Source of the DNA: Comamonadaceae bacterium UBA2237
GTDB taxonomy: Bacteria; Pseudomonadota; Gammaproteobacteria; Burkholderiales; Burkholderiaceae_C
Direction: 5' to 3'
Assembly (NCBI GenBank): GCA_002347905.1
Contig: DDYJ01000112.1
Span: 1 to 5,778 of the forward strand
Length of the DNA stretch: 5,778 nucleotides
Shown: piece by piece, positions 1-5,688 of the stretch
Numbering within the stretch: position 1 is the first letter of the stretch
How the letters are laid out: each line of letters begins with the position of its first letter
The notes under the pieces: generated by a model
The model's database searches: none
What the model saw: only the letters and a program-made list of their open reading frames with translations
What the model was told of the DNA's origin: nothing
Made by a program: the position numbers and the translations under genes

Positions 1-321
1 ATCAACGTGAATGTGGTGTTTGCCATGACCTTTGCGGTGGGCTCTGGACTTGCGGGCCTGGGCGGCGCTTTGGGGGCTGAGGTGCTGGGGCTAGACCCCA
101 CTTTTCCGCTCAAGTTCATGGTGTACTTTTTGATCGTGGTGGCCGTGGGCGGTACTTCCTCGATCACGGGTCCATTGCTAGCGGCTTTGTTGTTGGGGGT
201 GGCCGATGTGGCTGGTAAATATTACGTACCCAAGTTAGGCGCCTTCATCGTCTACTCCTTGATGCTGGCGATTTTGATGTGGCGTCCGCAAGGTTTGTTT
301 GTGCGGCAAGGGGGGAAGTGA
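1..321 (+). CDS. livH: Branched-chain amino acid-type ABC transporter permease, LivH family (partial, 5' end missing)
   Basis: This is the C-terminal part (106 codons visible, reading from base 1) of an inner-membrane permease of the LivH family, one of the two channel subunits of Liv-type ABC importers. The frame is open at the left edge; the GTG codons at 7 and 13 are internal, not starts. Seen: a Gly/Ala-rich helix (AGLGGALGAEVLG), a hydrophobic segment running into VAVGGTSSITGPLLAALLLG, which matches the family pattern VxGGxGSxxGxxxGxxxLG, and a final helix ending in RPQGLFVRQ, the typical LivH C-terminus. Its stop (TGA 319-321) lies one base before the likely TTG start of the livM-type gene, so the two are in one operon. 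Family members carry branched-chain amino acids but also amides, urea and aromatic acids, so the substrate stays open. Family assignment is firm. Confidence 0.93.
   Translation: MNVNVVFAMTFAVGSGLAGLGGALGAEVLGLDPTFPLKFMVYFLIVVAVGGTSSITGPLLAALLLGVADVAGKYYVPKLGAFIVYSLMLAILMWRPQGLFVRQGGK
311..318 (+). promoter_or_regulatory. Ribosome binding site deciding a TTG start for the LivM-type permease
   Basis: The purine run GGGGGAAG lies inside the end of the livH-type gene and ends 4 bases before TTG at 323. The next in-frame starts, ATG 338 and ATG 362, have no comparable purine motif at proper spacing (19 and 43 bases away). This favours the TTG start, though ATG 338 cannot be excluded. Confidence 0.5.
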
Positions 322-322
322 T

Positions 323-1282
323 TTGTCGAACTTGCAAATGCCGCTTTTGAAGAAATCTGCCATGCAATGGTGGGAGCCACTTGTCTGGCTTTTGGCTTTT
401 GCAACGCCCTGGGCTCTGCCTCACCACGCTTTGATCATCAACGAGATTGCTATCGTCGCGCTTTTTGCGGTGTCGCTCGATTTGGTGTTGGGTTACAGCG
501 GTATCGTGTCCTTGGGGCACGCCTCATTTTTAGGCTTTGGTGCTTACACAGCAGCCTTGTTTGCCAAATGGATACACCCTGACCCATTGCTCGGTTTGGC
601 GGTGGGGACCGTGGCGGCTTGCGTGCTCGGTGCATTGTGTTCGGCCACGATTTTGCGGGGCAGTGATTTGACGCGCTTGATGGTCACCTTGGGTATGGCG
701 CTGATCTTGTTTGAGTTGGCCAACAAGTTTGACGGATTGACTGGCGGTTCCGATGGCTTGCAAGGTGTAGTGATGGGCCCCGTACTAGGACGCTTTGAAT
801 TTGACTTGATGGGCCAAGTGGCGGCGAGCTATTCCTTAGTGGTATTGCTGGTGCTATTTTTCCTGGTACGCCGATTGGTGCATTCGCCCTTTGGCGCTAC
901 TTTGATGGCTGTGCGCGACAACCGTTTGCGGGCGATGGCGATTGGGGTTCCTGTGTCAGCCCGACTGGCTGCGGCTTACACGATAGCGGCGGGTGTGGCA
1001 GGCGCCGCTGGCGCACTGATGGCGCAGACCACTGGCTTTGCATCGCTCGATGTGTTCGCGCTAGAGCGCTCAGCCGACGTGACGTTGATTTTGGTGATTG
1101 GTGGCGTAGGTTGGTTATACGGCGGCGTGATCGGTGCGGTGGTATTTAAGTTGTTGCACGACGTGATTTCCAGCATCACCCCGCAATACTGGACGTTTTG
1201 GATGGGCTTGTTTTTGGTGGTGTTGGTGATGGTCGGGCGCGAGCGCTTGTTCAAGCCTTGGACGTGGATGGGGCGCACATGA
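323..1282 (+). CDS. livM: Branched-chain amino acid-type ABC transporter permease, LivM family
   Basis: This is the second channel subunit of the Liv-type importer, 319 residues from TTG 323, a usual LivM length. Seen: several hydrophobic helices; the LivM hallmark around residues 57-75 (GYSGIVSLGHASFLGFGAY); and the cytoplasmic coupling loop around 188-208 (SPFG...AVRDNRLRAMAIG), which in this family contacts the ATPase subunits. A Gly/Ala-rich segment (AAGVAGAAGALMAQ) follows. The start is uncertain: TTG 323 has a ribosome binding site at 311-318, while ATG 338 and ATG 362 would only shorten the polar N-terminus. The stop TGA (1280-1282) overlaps the ATG of the next gene in an ATGA junction, typical of translational coupling. 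Substrate specificity is set mainly by the binding protein, which is not in the window. Confidence 0.94.
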   Translation: MSNLQMPLLKKSAMQWWEPLVWLLAFATPWALPHHALIINEIAIVALFAVSLDLVLGYSGIVSLGHASFLGFGAYTAALFAKWIHPDPLLGLAVGTVAACVLGALCSATILRGSDLTRLMVTLGMALILFELANKFDGLTGGSDGLQGVVMGPVLGRFEFDLMGQVAASYSLVVLLVLFFLVRRLVHSPFGATLMAVRDNRLRAMAIGVPVSARLAAAYTIAAGVAGAAGALMAQTTGFASLDVFALERSADVTLILVIGGVGWLYGGVIGAVVFKLLHDVISSITPQYWTFWMGLFLVVLVMVGRERLFKPWTWMGRT

Positions 1283-2046
1283 TTGCCAACACAGTGGTTC
1301 TGCAAACCCACGGTCTGGTCAAACGCTTTGGCGGTATTACCGCAACTGACCATGTGAATTTGACCATCCACCAAGGCGCCCGCCATGCGCTGATTGGCCC
1401 CAACGGTGCGGGTAAAACCACGCTGATCAACCTCATCACCGGCGTGTTGCCACCAAGTGAAGGGCGTATCACCTTGGAGGGTGCCGACATCACCGACCTC
1501 GCCCCCCACCAGCGGGTGCGACGCGGTTTGGTGCGCACGTTTCAGATCAACCAACTCTTTAGCGGCATGACGCCCTTGGAGACTTTGACGATGGTGGTCT
1601 CTCAGCACCGAGGCTTAGGCACTAAGTGGTGGCAAGCGCTGGGACACGACAAATCGGTGGTCGAGCGTTGCGGACAGTTGCTGGAGCAATTCCGCTTGAC
1701 CGATGTGATGCACCAACGCACCGAACAAATGCCCTATGGCAAGCGACGCTTGTTGGAAATGGCCATTGCCTTGGCCTGTGAGCCGCGTGTGTTGCTGTTG
1801 GACGAGCCAGTGGCTGGTGTTCCAGCGGGCGAGCGTGAGGAGCTCTTGCACACCGTCTCTGCTTTGCCTGCAGATGTGTCCGTGGTGCTGATTGAGCACG
1901 ACATGGATTTGGTGTTTGAATTCGCCAAGCGCATCACGGTTCTGGTGAATGGGGCGGTGCTGACCGAAGGAACGCCCGAAGAGATCGCACAAGACCCGCA
2001 AGTCAAGGCCGTCTATTTGGGACACGGGGAGGGCGCGCATGTCTGA
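1279..2046 (+). CDS. livG: ABC transporter ATP-binding protein, LivG family
   Basis: One of two cytoplasmic ATPases powering the importer; 255 residues from ATG 1279, normal for LivG. Seen: Walker A GPNGAGKTT (40-48), Q-loop Gln89 in RTFQINQLF, Walker B LLLDE (172-176) and switch His207 in IEHDMD. The signature motif is divergent: MPYGKRRLLEMAIALA (151-166) where a classical ABC protein has LSGGQ and typical LivG proteins have LSYGQQR. The D-loop region reads DEPVAGVPAGE instead of the commoner DEPAAGLNP. I recall such YGK-type variants from other Liv-like transporters, so this is probably a subfamily trait. ATG 1279 overlaps the livM stop (ATGA) and is preferred over an upstream in-frame TTG at 1198, which lies inside livM. 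The gene overlaps livF by 8 bases. With two different ATPases, ATP sites may be unequal (inference). Confidence 0.95.
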   Translation: MIANTVVLQTHGLVKRFGGITATDHVNLTIHQGARHALIGPNGAGKTTLINLITGVLPPSEGRITLEGADITDLAPHQRVRRGLVRTFQINQLFSGMTPLETLTMVVSQHRGLGTKWWQALGHDKSVVERCGQLLEQFRLTDVMHQRTEQMPYGKRRLLEMAIALACEPRVLLLDEPVAGVPAGEREELLHTVSALPADVSVVLIEHDMDLVFEFAKRITVLVNGAVLTEGTPEEIAQDPQVKAVYLGHGEGAHV

Positions 2047-2770
2047 GTTATTGCGAGTCGAACATCTGAGCGCGGGCTATGGCGAAGCGGTGGTGTTGAA
2101 TGACATCAGTTTGTCTTTGGCGGAAGGTGAAACCCTGGCGTTACTCGGTCGTAATGGCACGGGCAAAACTACTTTGATGGACACGCTTGCTGGCGCAACG
2201 CGTCAGCATGGCGGACAGATATTTTTGGCGGGTCAACCTTTGCATGCCTTGGCGTCTTTCCAAAGGGCTGAAGCTGGCATTGGTTGGGTACCGCAGGAGC
2301 GTTGTATTTTTAAGTCGCTGACGGTGCACGAGAACTTGACCGCTGTGGCGCAAGCGGTACGTTCAGACCGTGGTGTCCATGCAGCTTGGACGCCAGAGCG
2401 GGTTTACGAACTTTTCCCCCGTTTGGCTGAACGCAAAACCAATTTGGGCACGCAACTCTCAGGCGGGGAACAACAAATGTTGGCAGTAGGGCGCGCATTG
2501 GTATTGAATCCGCGTTTGCTTTTGTTGGACGAACCGCTGGAAGGTTTGGCGCCCATCATCGTGCAAGAACTGTTGCGTGCGATTGCGCGCATCACGCGTG
2601 AAGAGGGCTTGTCGGCCATCATCGTCGAGCAGCATCCGCAAGCGATTTTGGCGATCAGCCACCAAGCGGTGGTGTTGGACCAAGGGCGAGTGGTGCACCA
2701 AGGTTCTGCGCAAACTTTGGTGTCGCAGCCTGGATTACTCGACCAGTTGCTTGGGGTTGCACGGACTTAA
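2039..2770 (+). CDS. livF: ABC transporter ATP-binding protein, LivF family
   Basis: The second ATPase of the Liv-type importer, 243 residues, usual for LivF. Seen: Walker A GRNGTGKTT (37-45), Q-loop Gln86 in WVPQERCIF, a full signature LSGGEQQ (140-146), Walker B LLLLDE (160-165) followed by the LivF-like DEPLEGLAP, and switch His199 in VEQHPQ. The start ATG 2039 is supported by a purine-rich site GGGGAGGG (2026-2033) five bases upstream, and the first 8 bases overlap the end of livG (ATGTCTGA), which suggests coupled translation and equal subunit amounts. The 32 bases after its stop lead straight to the oxygenase gene with no convincing terminator, so transcription probably continues. LivF and LivG are expected to form a heterodimer beneath the LivH/LivM channel. 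Confidence 0.96.
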   Translation: MSELLRVEHLSAGYGEAVVLNDISLSLAEGETLALLGRNGTGKTTLMDTLAGATRQHGGQIFLAGQPLHALASFQRAEAGIGWVPQERCIFKSLTVHENLTAVAQAVRSDRGVHAAWTPERVYELFPRLAERKTNLGTQLSGGEQQMLAVGRALVLNPRLLLLDEPLEGLAPIIVQELLRAIARITREEGLSAIIVEQHPQAILAISHQAVVLDQGRVVHQGSAQTLVSQPGLLDQLLGVART

Positions 2771-2802
2771 ATTTTCTGAAGTAATTTTTTCTAGGGGCAG
2801 TC

Positions 2803-3837
2803 ATGTTTATAAAAAATGCTTGGTACGTGGCATGCATGCCCGACGACTTCCAAGACAAACCTTTGGGCCGCAAGATTTGTGGCGAGAGCATGGTTTTTTA
2901 CCGTGGCGTGCAAGGCCAACCGGTGGCTTTGGAAGATTTTTGCCCGCACCGTGGCGCGCCTCTTTCGCTGGGGTTTGTAAAAGACGGAAATTTGGTCTGT
3001 GGCTACCATGGGCTAGAGATGGGTTGTGAGGGTAAAACCATCGCCATGCCAGGCCAGCGTGTGCGGGGCTTTCCGGCGATCCGTAGCTTTCCTGTGGTCG
3101 AGCGTTATGGCTTTGTGTGGGTGTGGCCAGGACAAGCTGACAAGGCCAGTGAAGATCTGATTCCTAAGTTTGAGTTTTTCGACAACCCCGCTTGGGCCTA
3201 TGGCGGCGGGCTGTATCACATTGCCTGTGATTACAGACTGATGGTCGATAACCTGATGGACCTGACCCACGAAACCTATGTACACGCCAGCACGATTGGC
3301 CAAAAGGAAATCGACGAAGTGCCTTGCGTCACCAAGACCGAGGGTGACCACGTCACCACCAGCCGTTTTATGGAGAACATCACTGCGCCGCCTTTTTGGA
3401 AGATGGCGCTGCGCGGAAACAAACTGGCAGATGACGTACCAGTCGATCGCTGGCAGATTTGCCATTTCACGCCGCCCAGCCACGTCATGATCGAAGTGGG
3501 GGTGGCGCATGCGGGGCATGGCGGCTACCACGCTCCCGACAACGTCAAGGCTTACAGCGTAGTGGTCGACTTCATCACCCCCGAGACCGAGACTTCGATT
3601 TGGTATTTTTGGGGTATGGCGCGCAAATTCCAGCCGCAAGATGCGGCGTTGACTGCCTCTATCCGGGAAGGGCAGGGCAAGATATTTTCCGAAGACTTGC
3701 AGATGCTCGAGTTGCAACAAAAAAACTTGTTGGCGCATCCGACGCGCGAGTTACTCAAGCTCAATATCGATGCCGGCGGGGTGCAATCGCGCCGGGTGAT
3801 CGACCGATTACTAGCAAAGGAGGCAGCCCATGGCTGA
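2803..3837 (+). CDS. VanA-like Rieske non-heme iron oxygenase, terminal oxygenase component
   Basis: A cytoplasmic oxygenase of 344 residues, in the range of vanillate O-demethylase VanA and dicamba monooxygenase. Such enzymes use O2 and electrons from a ferredoxin or reductase to hydroxylate or demethylate aromatic or related compounds. Seen: an N-terminal Rieske domain with 2Fe-2S ligands Cys47, His49, Cys66 and His69 (CPHRG and CGYHG, spacing C-x-H-x16-C-x2-H); then the catalytic domain with Asn150, bridging Asp153, and iron ligands His156 and His161 in NLMDLTHETYVH. Asp298 in FSEDLQMLE is the likely third ligand, by analogy with dicamba monooxygenase. All key residues are present. ATG 2803 has AGGGG five bases upstream (2793-2797). 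The end overlaps the ferredoxin gene by 8 bases. The substrate is unknown: a methoxylated or other substituted aromatic acid is plausible, but sulfonates or N-methyl compounds are also handled by this family. Confidence 0.95.
   Translation: MFIKNAWYVACMPDDFQDKPLGRKICGESMVFYRGVQGQPVALEDFCPHRGAPLSLGFVKDGNLVCGYHGLEMGCEGKTIAMPGQRVRGFPAIRSFPVVERYGFVWVWPGQADKASEDLIPKFEFFDNPAWAYGGGLYHIACDYRLMVDNLMDLTHETYVHASTIGQKEIDEVPCVTKTEGDHVTTSRFMENITAPPFWKMALRGNKLADDVPVDRWQICHFTPPSHVMIEVGVAHAGHGGYHAPDNVKAYSVVVDFITPETETSIWYFWGMARKFQPQDAALTASIREGQGKIFSEDLQMLELQQKNLLAHPTRELLKLNIDAGGVQSRRVIDRLLAKEAAHG
3816..3823 (+). promoter_or_regulatory. Strong ribosome binding site of the ferredoxin gene
   Basis: AAAGGAGG, a near-perfect anti-16S match, sits within the last codons of the oxygenase gene and ends six bases before ATG 3830. 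It fixes the ferredoxin start and shows that the ferredoxin is translated as a separate protein rather than being debris of a lost reductase gene. Confidence 0.85.
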
Positions 3838-4105
3838 CACAGCATTCACCGTCAAGTTGGCGAGTACGGGTCAAGAAATACCCATTGCTGCCGATCAAAC
3901 AGTATTGGATGCTTTGCATAACGCTGGGCTCAATGTTCCGATTTCATGCGGACAAGGGATTTGCGGCACATGTCTGACGCGGGTTGTGGAAGGGACTCCT
4001 GACCATCGCGACATGTACCTGACCCCTGAGGAGCAAGACGCAAATGACCAATTTACGCCTTGTTGCTCGCGCGCGAAGACAAATGTTCTGGTTTTAGATT
4101 TGTAG
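3830..4105 (+). CDS. Stand-alone 2Fe-2S ferredoxin resembling the C-terminal domain of VanB-type reductases
   Basis: A 91-residue cytoplasmic plant-type ferredoxin, the probable electron donor to the Rieske oxygenase encoded just upstream. Seen: cluster ligands Cys40, Cys45 and Cys48 in SCGQGICGTC (C-x4-C-x2-C), with Cys78 as probable fourth ligand (Cys79 follows directly). The segment from EGTPDHRDMYLT to QFTPCCSRAK and the ending VLDL is the hallmark of the last domain of VanB/phthalate dioxygenase reductase-type proteins, which are usually over 300 residues with FMN and NAD(P)H domains in front. Those domains are absent here: the preceding DNA is the oxygenase gene, which overlaps by 8 bases (ATGGCTGA). 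A separate ferredoxin reductase must therefore supply electrons (inference). The start is certain from the ribosome binding site at 3816-3823. Confidence 0.95.
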   Translation: MADTAFTVKLASTGQEIPIAADQTVLDALHNAGLNVPISCGQGICGTCLTRVVEGTPDHRDMYLTPEEQDANDQFTPCCSRAKTNVLVLDL

Positions 4106-4155
4106 ATCAGTTTGGAGTTCGTGGATTAGGAAGCACCTTCAAAAATTCACCTAAG

Positions 4156-4180
4156 TCTTTGCTTTGCATAGATTTTTTTT
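4156..4180 (+). terminator. Candidate intrinsic terminator after the oxygenase-ferredoxin genes
   Basis: The left arm TCTTTGC (4156-4162) and right arm GCATAGA (4166-4172) form a 7-pair stem with one T-T mismatch and a TTT loop, followed directly by eight T (4173-4180). The bases AAG at 4153-4155 can pair with the first T residues and extend the stem. The stem is short and only moderately GC-rich, so efficiency may be modest, but position and T-run fit the end of the upstream operon. Confidence 0.5.
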
Positions 4181-4231
4181 CACAAATAAACAACAAAAAA
4201 ATCAACAAATCGGCAATTTTGGTACTTTGTT

Positions 4232-4240
4232 TGCTAAAAT
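4232..4240 (+). promoter_or_regulatory. Possible extended -10 promoter for the bactofilin gene
   Basis: TGCTAAAAT contains an extended -10 (TG-n) and TAAAAT, five of six matches to TATAAT. No good -35 box lies 16-18 bases upstream (the region reads around GGCAAT), but an A-rich stretch at 4182-4209 precedes it. Transcription would begin near 4246-4248, which gives a leader of only about 11-13 bases and places the ribosome binding site at the very 5' end. This short leader lowers confidence. Confidence 0.35.
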
Positions 4241-4247
4241 TTTGTGC

Positions 4248-4253
4248 AAGGAG
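4248..4253 (+). promoter_or_regulatory. Ribosome binding site fixing the bactofilin start
   Basis: AAGGAG ends five bases before ATG 4259. It rules against the in-frame GTG at 4244, which would lie upstream of this site and has no such motif of its own. Confidence 0.85.
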
Positions 4254-4258
4254 TCCAT

Positions 4259-4630
4259 ATGTCTAACCAATCAGAATCACTAGAAAGCGTCGTCATTGGC
4301 GACGGCGTTGTCGTCAAAGGCACTTTCACCGTCCCATCCAAAGCCATCATCAATGGCGTGATTGAAGGGGATTTGACAGCAGAAGAAGTGCTGATTGGCC
4401 CAACTGGCCGAATCACCGGGCGCGTCTCCGCCAAGGTCATTGACGTACGTGGGCAGTTGCACAACACCATTGTTAGCGAGAAGAGTCTGATCGTGCGCGC
4501 CACTGGCAAGATCGCCGGCAAGGTGCAGTACGCCGAGATCGAAATTGAAAAAGGTGGCGAGATCGAAGGTACGCTCAGTCAAAGCGCTGATGGCCCTGTG
4601 ATTCAAGTCGGCACCTCACCTGCGGCCTAA
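4259..4630 (+). CDS. Bactofilin (polymer-forming cytoskeletal protein)
   Basis: A compact bactofilin of 123 residues. Bactofilins polymerise without nucleotide into filaments beneath the inner membrane and position cell-wall or shape-determining enzymes. Seen: the whole protein from about residue 10 to 107 is a right-handed beta-helix-type repeat, with Ile-x-Gly turns at 35-37, 52-54, 85-87 and 102-104, that is, steps of about 17 residues or a double step. Family-like phrases include INGVIEGDLTAEEVLIGPTG and GRITGRVSAK. Only about ten polar residues precede the core and about sixteen follow it, so both tails are short. The gene lies 14 bases before the M23 peptidase gene in the same direction, a pairing known from other bacteria such as Helicobacter (CcmA with an M23 peptidase). 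Family certain; its exact role (shape, stalk, polarity) is not visible. Confidence 0.95.
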   Translation: MSNQSESLESVVIGDGVVVKGTFTVPSKAIINGVIEGDLTAEEVLIGPTGRITGRVSAKVIDVRGQLHNTIVSEKSLIVRATGKIAGKVQYAEIEIEKGGEIEGTLSQSADGPVIQVGTSPAA

Positions 4631-4644
4631 GTTACCAGCAGGTC

Positions 4645-5688
4645 ATGCGGTTTAACCGAATCCTCAAAAGCATTCCATTGGTGCCGAGCTTGGTCATCAA
4701 GGGATGGACGCGCCAGTATGAAGACGCGCGCATCATCTTGGAGCAAAACGGCGACCTGCATTACCTCAACATCAGTGCACGCGTCCAAAGCTTCTTAGTC
4801 CGTGGTGGCATTTTGGCCACTGGCGTTATGCTGACCTCGATTAGTGTTTTGCTGGTCACCAGCATTGGTTTGATGGTCAGCAGAGCTAAATTAGAGCGCT
4901 CGCATGAAGAGGTCTATCGGGCCTTGCTCAGCAGCGTGTCAGACAACGACAACCCCGACCGCTTGAGCATGTCCGAAGAGCAGATGGTGGCTTTGGCCCA
5001 AACCATCCGCGACCGCGACATGAGCATTCGCCGCTTCGTCGACACCTCTATGGTTGCCGTGGCGCAAGAAAACGTGACGATGAAATCGCAACTTGAGTCT
5101 TCTGGTCTGACCGAAAAAATCGTCAAGATCATTCAGCAAAACTCGGCCAACGGGGGCTATGCACTCGAAGACGATGTGAAGGACAACCCTTTGCTACGCG
5201 GCAAAGTGGCTGAGGAACTCTCTAGCAACCGCGCTATGCGCGAGGTGATGTATTCCTTGCCTAGTGCGATGCCTGTGCCCAACTACAGCGTCTCATCCGA
5301 CTTTGGTATTCGTCGTCACCCCATCACGGGACAAACGCATTTCCACACGGGTGTGGACATGTTGAGCCAGACGGGCGAAGAGAAAGTCCACCCTGTAAAA
5401 CCGGGTGTTGTGGTGTTGGCCGAATTCCAAACCCAACTTGGTAACACCGTTGTAGTTCGTCATACCAATGGGGTAGAGTCACTGTATGGTCATATGGCTA
5501 ATCTACAAGTCAAGCTCGGTGACAAAGTGACGCTTGATTCAGTATTGGGCAATATCGGTAATACGGGGGCATCCTCCACTGGAAAGCATTTACATTTGGA
5601 AATTTTGATTGGCGGTTATCCTGTCAATCCTCAGAAAGTTATTCGCACGGCACAATATGTTCAACAAATCCAAAACCAGCAACGTTAA
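4645..5688 (+). CDS. Membrane-anchored M23 family metallopeptidase (peptidoglycan endopeptidase)
   Basis: A 347-residue zinc endopeptidase expected to cut peptide cross-links of peptidoglycan in the periplasm. Seen: an N-terminal cytoplasmic segment of about 50 residues rich in Arg/Lys, one transmembrane helix at about 52-78, a largely helical, probably coiled-coil region at about 80-205, then the LytM-type domain from about 213. Zinc ligands are His234 and Asp238 (HTGVD) and His317; His283 (YGHM) and His315 (HLHLE) are the catalytic histidines. The typical phrases SSDFGIRRHPITG and GNTGASSTGKHLHLE are intact, so the enzyme should be active, not a degenerate LytM activator. ATG 4645 lies 14 bases after the bactofilin stop with only a weak AGCAGG site, which suggests coupled translation. 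The cytoplasmic tail is a plausible docking site for bactofilin filaments (inference). Confidence 0.95.
   Translation: MRFNRILKSIPLVPSLVIKGWTRQYEDARIILEQNGDLHYLNISARVQSFLVRGGILATGVMLTSISVLLVTSIGLMVSRAKLERSHEEVYRALLSSVSDNDNPDRLSMSEEQMVALAQTIRDRDMSIRRFVDTSMVAVAQENVTMKSQLESSGLTEKIVKIIQQNSANGGYALEDDVKDNPLLRGKVAEELSSNRAMREVMYSLPSAMPVPNYSVSSDFGIRRHPITGQTHFHTGVDMLSQTGEEKVHPVKPGVVVLAEFQTQLGNTVVVRHTNGVESLYGHMANLQVKLGDKVTLDSVLGNIGNTGASSTGKHLHLEILIGGYPVNPQKVIRTAQYVQQIQNQQR

Larger units (their letters stand above)
4106..4258. other. AT-rich intergenic region between the oxygenase operon and the bactofilin module
   Basis: This 153-base gap is the only sizeable non-coding stretch in the window and is clearly richer in A/T than the genes around it. 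It contains a candidate terminator (4156-4180), an A-rich tract (about 4182-4209) that could act as an UP element, and a possible extended -10 box (4232-4240). No small gene with a ribosome binding site is evident in it on either strand. Confidence 0.8.

Noticed and set aside
1198..1278. Upstream TTG start extending LivG by 27 residues
   Set aside because: The extension lies within livM coding sequence, has no LivG homology that I recognise, and ATG 1279 forms a normal ATGA junction.
976..1608. Minus-strand open frame (210 codons) across the livM/livG junction
   Set aside because: It lies opposite two well-identified transporter genes, spans their boundary and encodes a low-complexity His/Gln/Thr-rich product without motif.
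1615..2040. Minus-strand open frame (141 codons) opposite livG
   Set aside because: Shadow of the LivG ATPase gene, which carries Walker A, Walker B and switch His on the + strand.
2769..2790. Possible terminator hairpin between livF and the oxygenase gene (AAATT...AATTT followed by T)
   Set aside because: The stem would be five A-T pairs only, too weak for termination; the 32-base spacing and ribosome binding site fit an operon.
2577..3029. Plus-strand frame crossing from livF into the oxygenase gene
   Set aside because: It is out of frame with both real genes, ends inside the Rieske domain coding region and gives an Arg/Trp-rich nonsense product.
3013..3738. Long minus-strand open frame (241 codons) opposite the oxygenase gene
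   Set aside because: The + strand frame has complete Rieske and iron-site motifs; the reverse product has no recognisable domain and is explained by codon bias of the real gene.
3459..3977. Plus-strand frame spanning the oxygenase/ferredoxin junction
   Set aside because: Alternative frame of two genes with clear metal-binding motifs; Arg-rich product with no domain.
4124..4157. Imperfect inverted repeat GATTAGG / CCTAAGTC after the ferredoxin gene
   Set aside because: Only five continuous pairs plus a bulge around a 19-base loop, with no T-run directly after; the hairpin at 4156-4180 is the better terminator candidate.
4060..4266. Small plus-strand frame (68 codons) through the intergenic gap
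   Set aside because: It begins inside the ferredoxin gene in another frame, has no ribosome binding site, and its sequence reflects the A/T-rich gap with the terminator and promoter signals.
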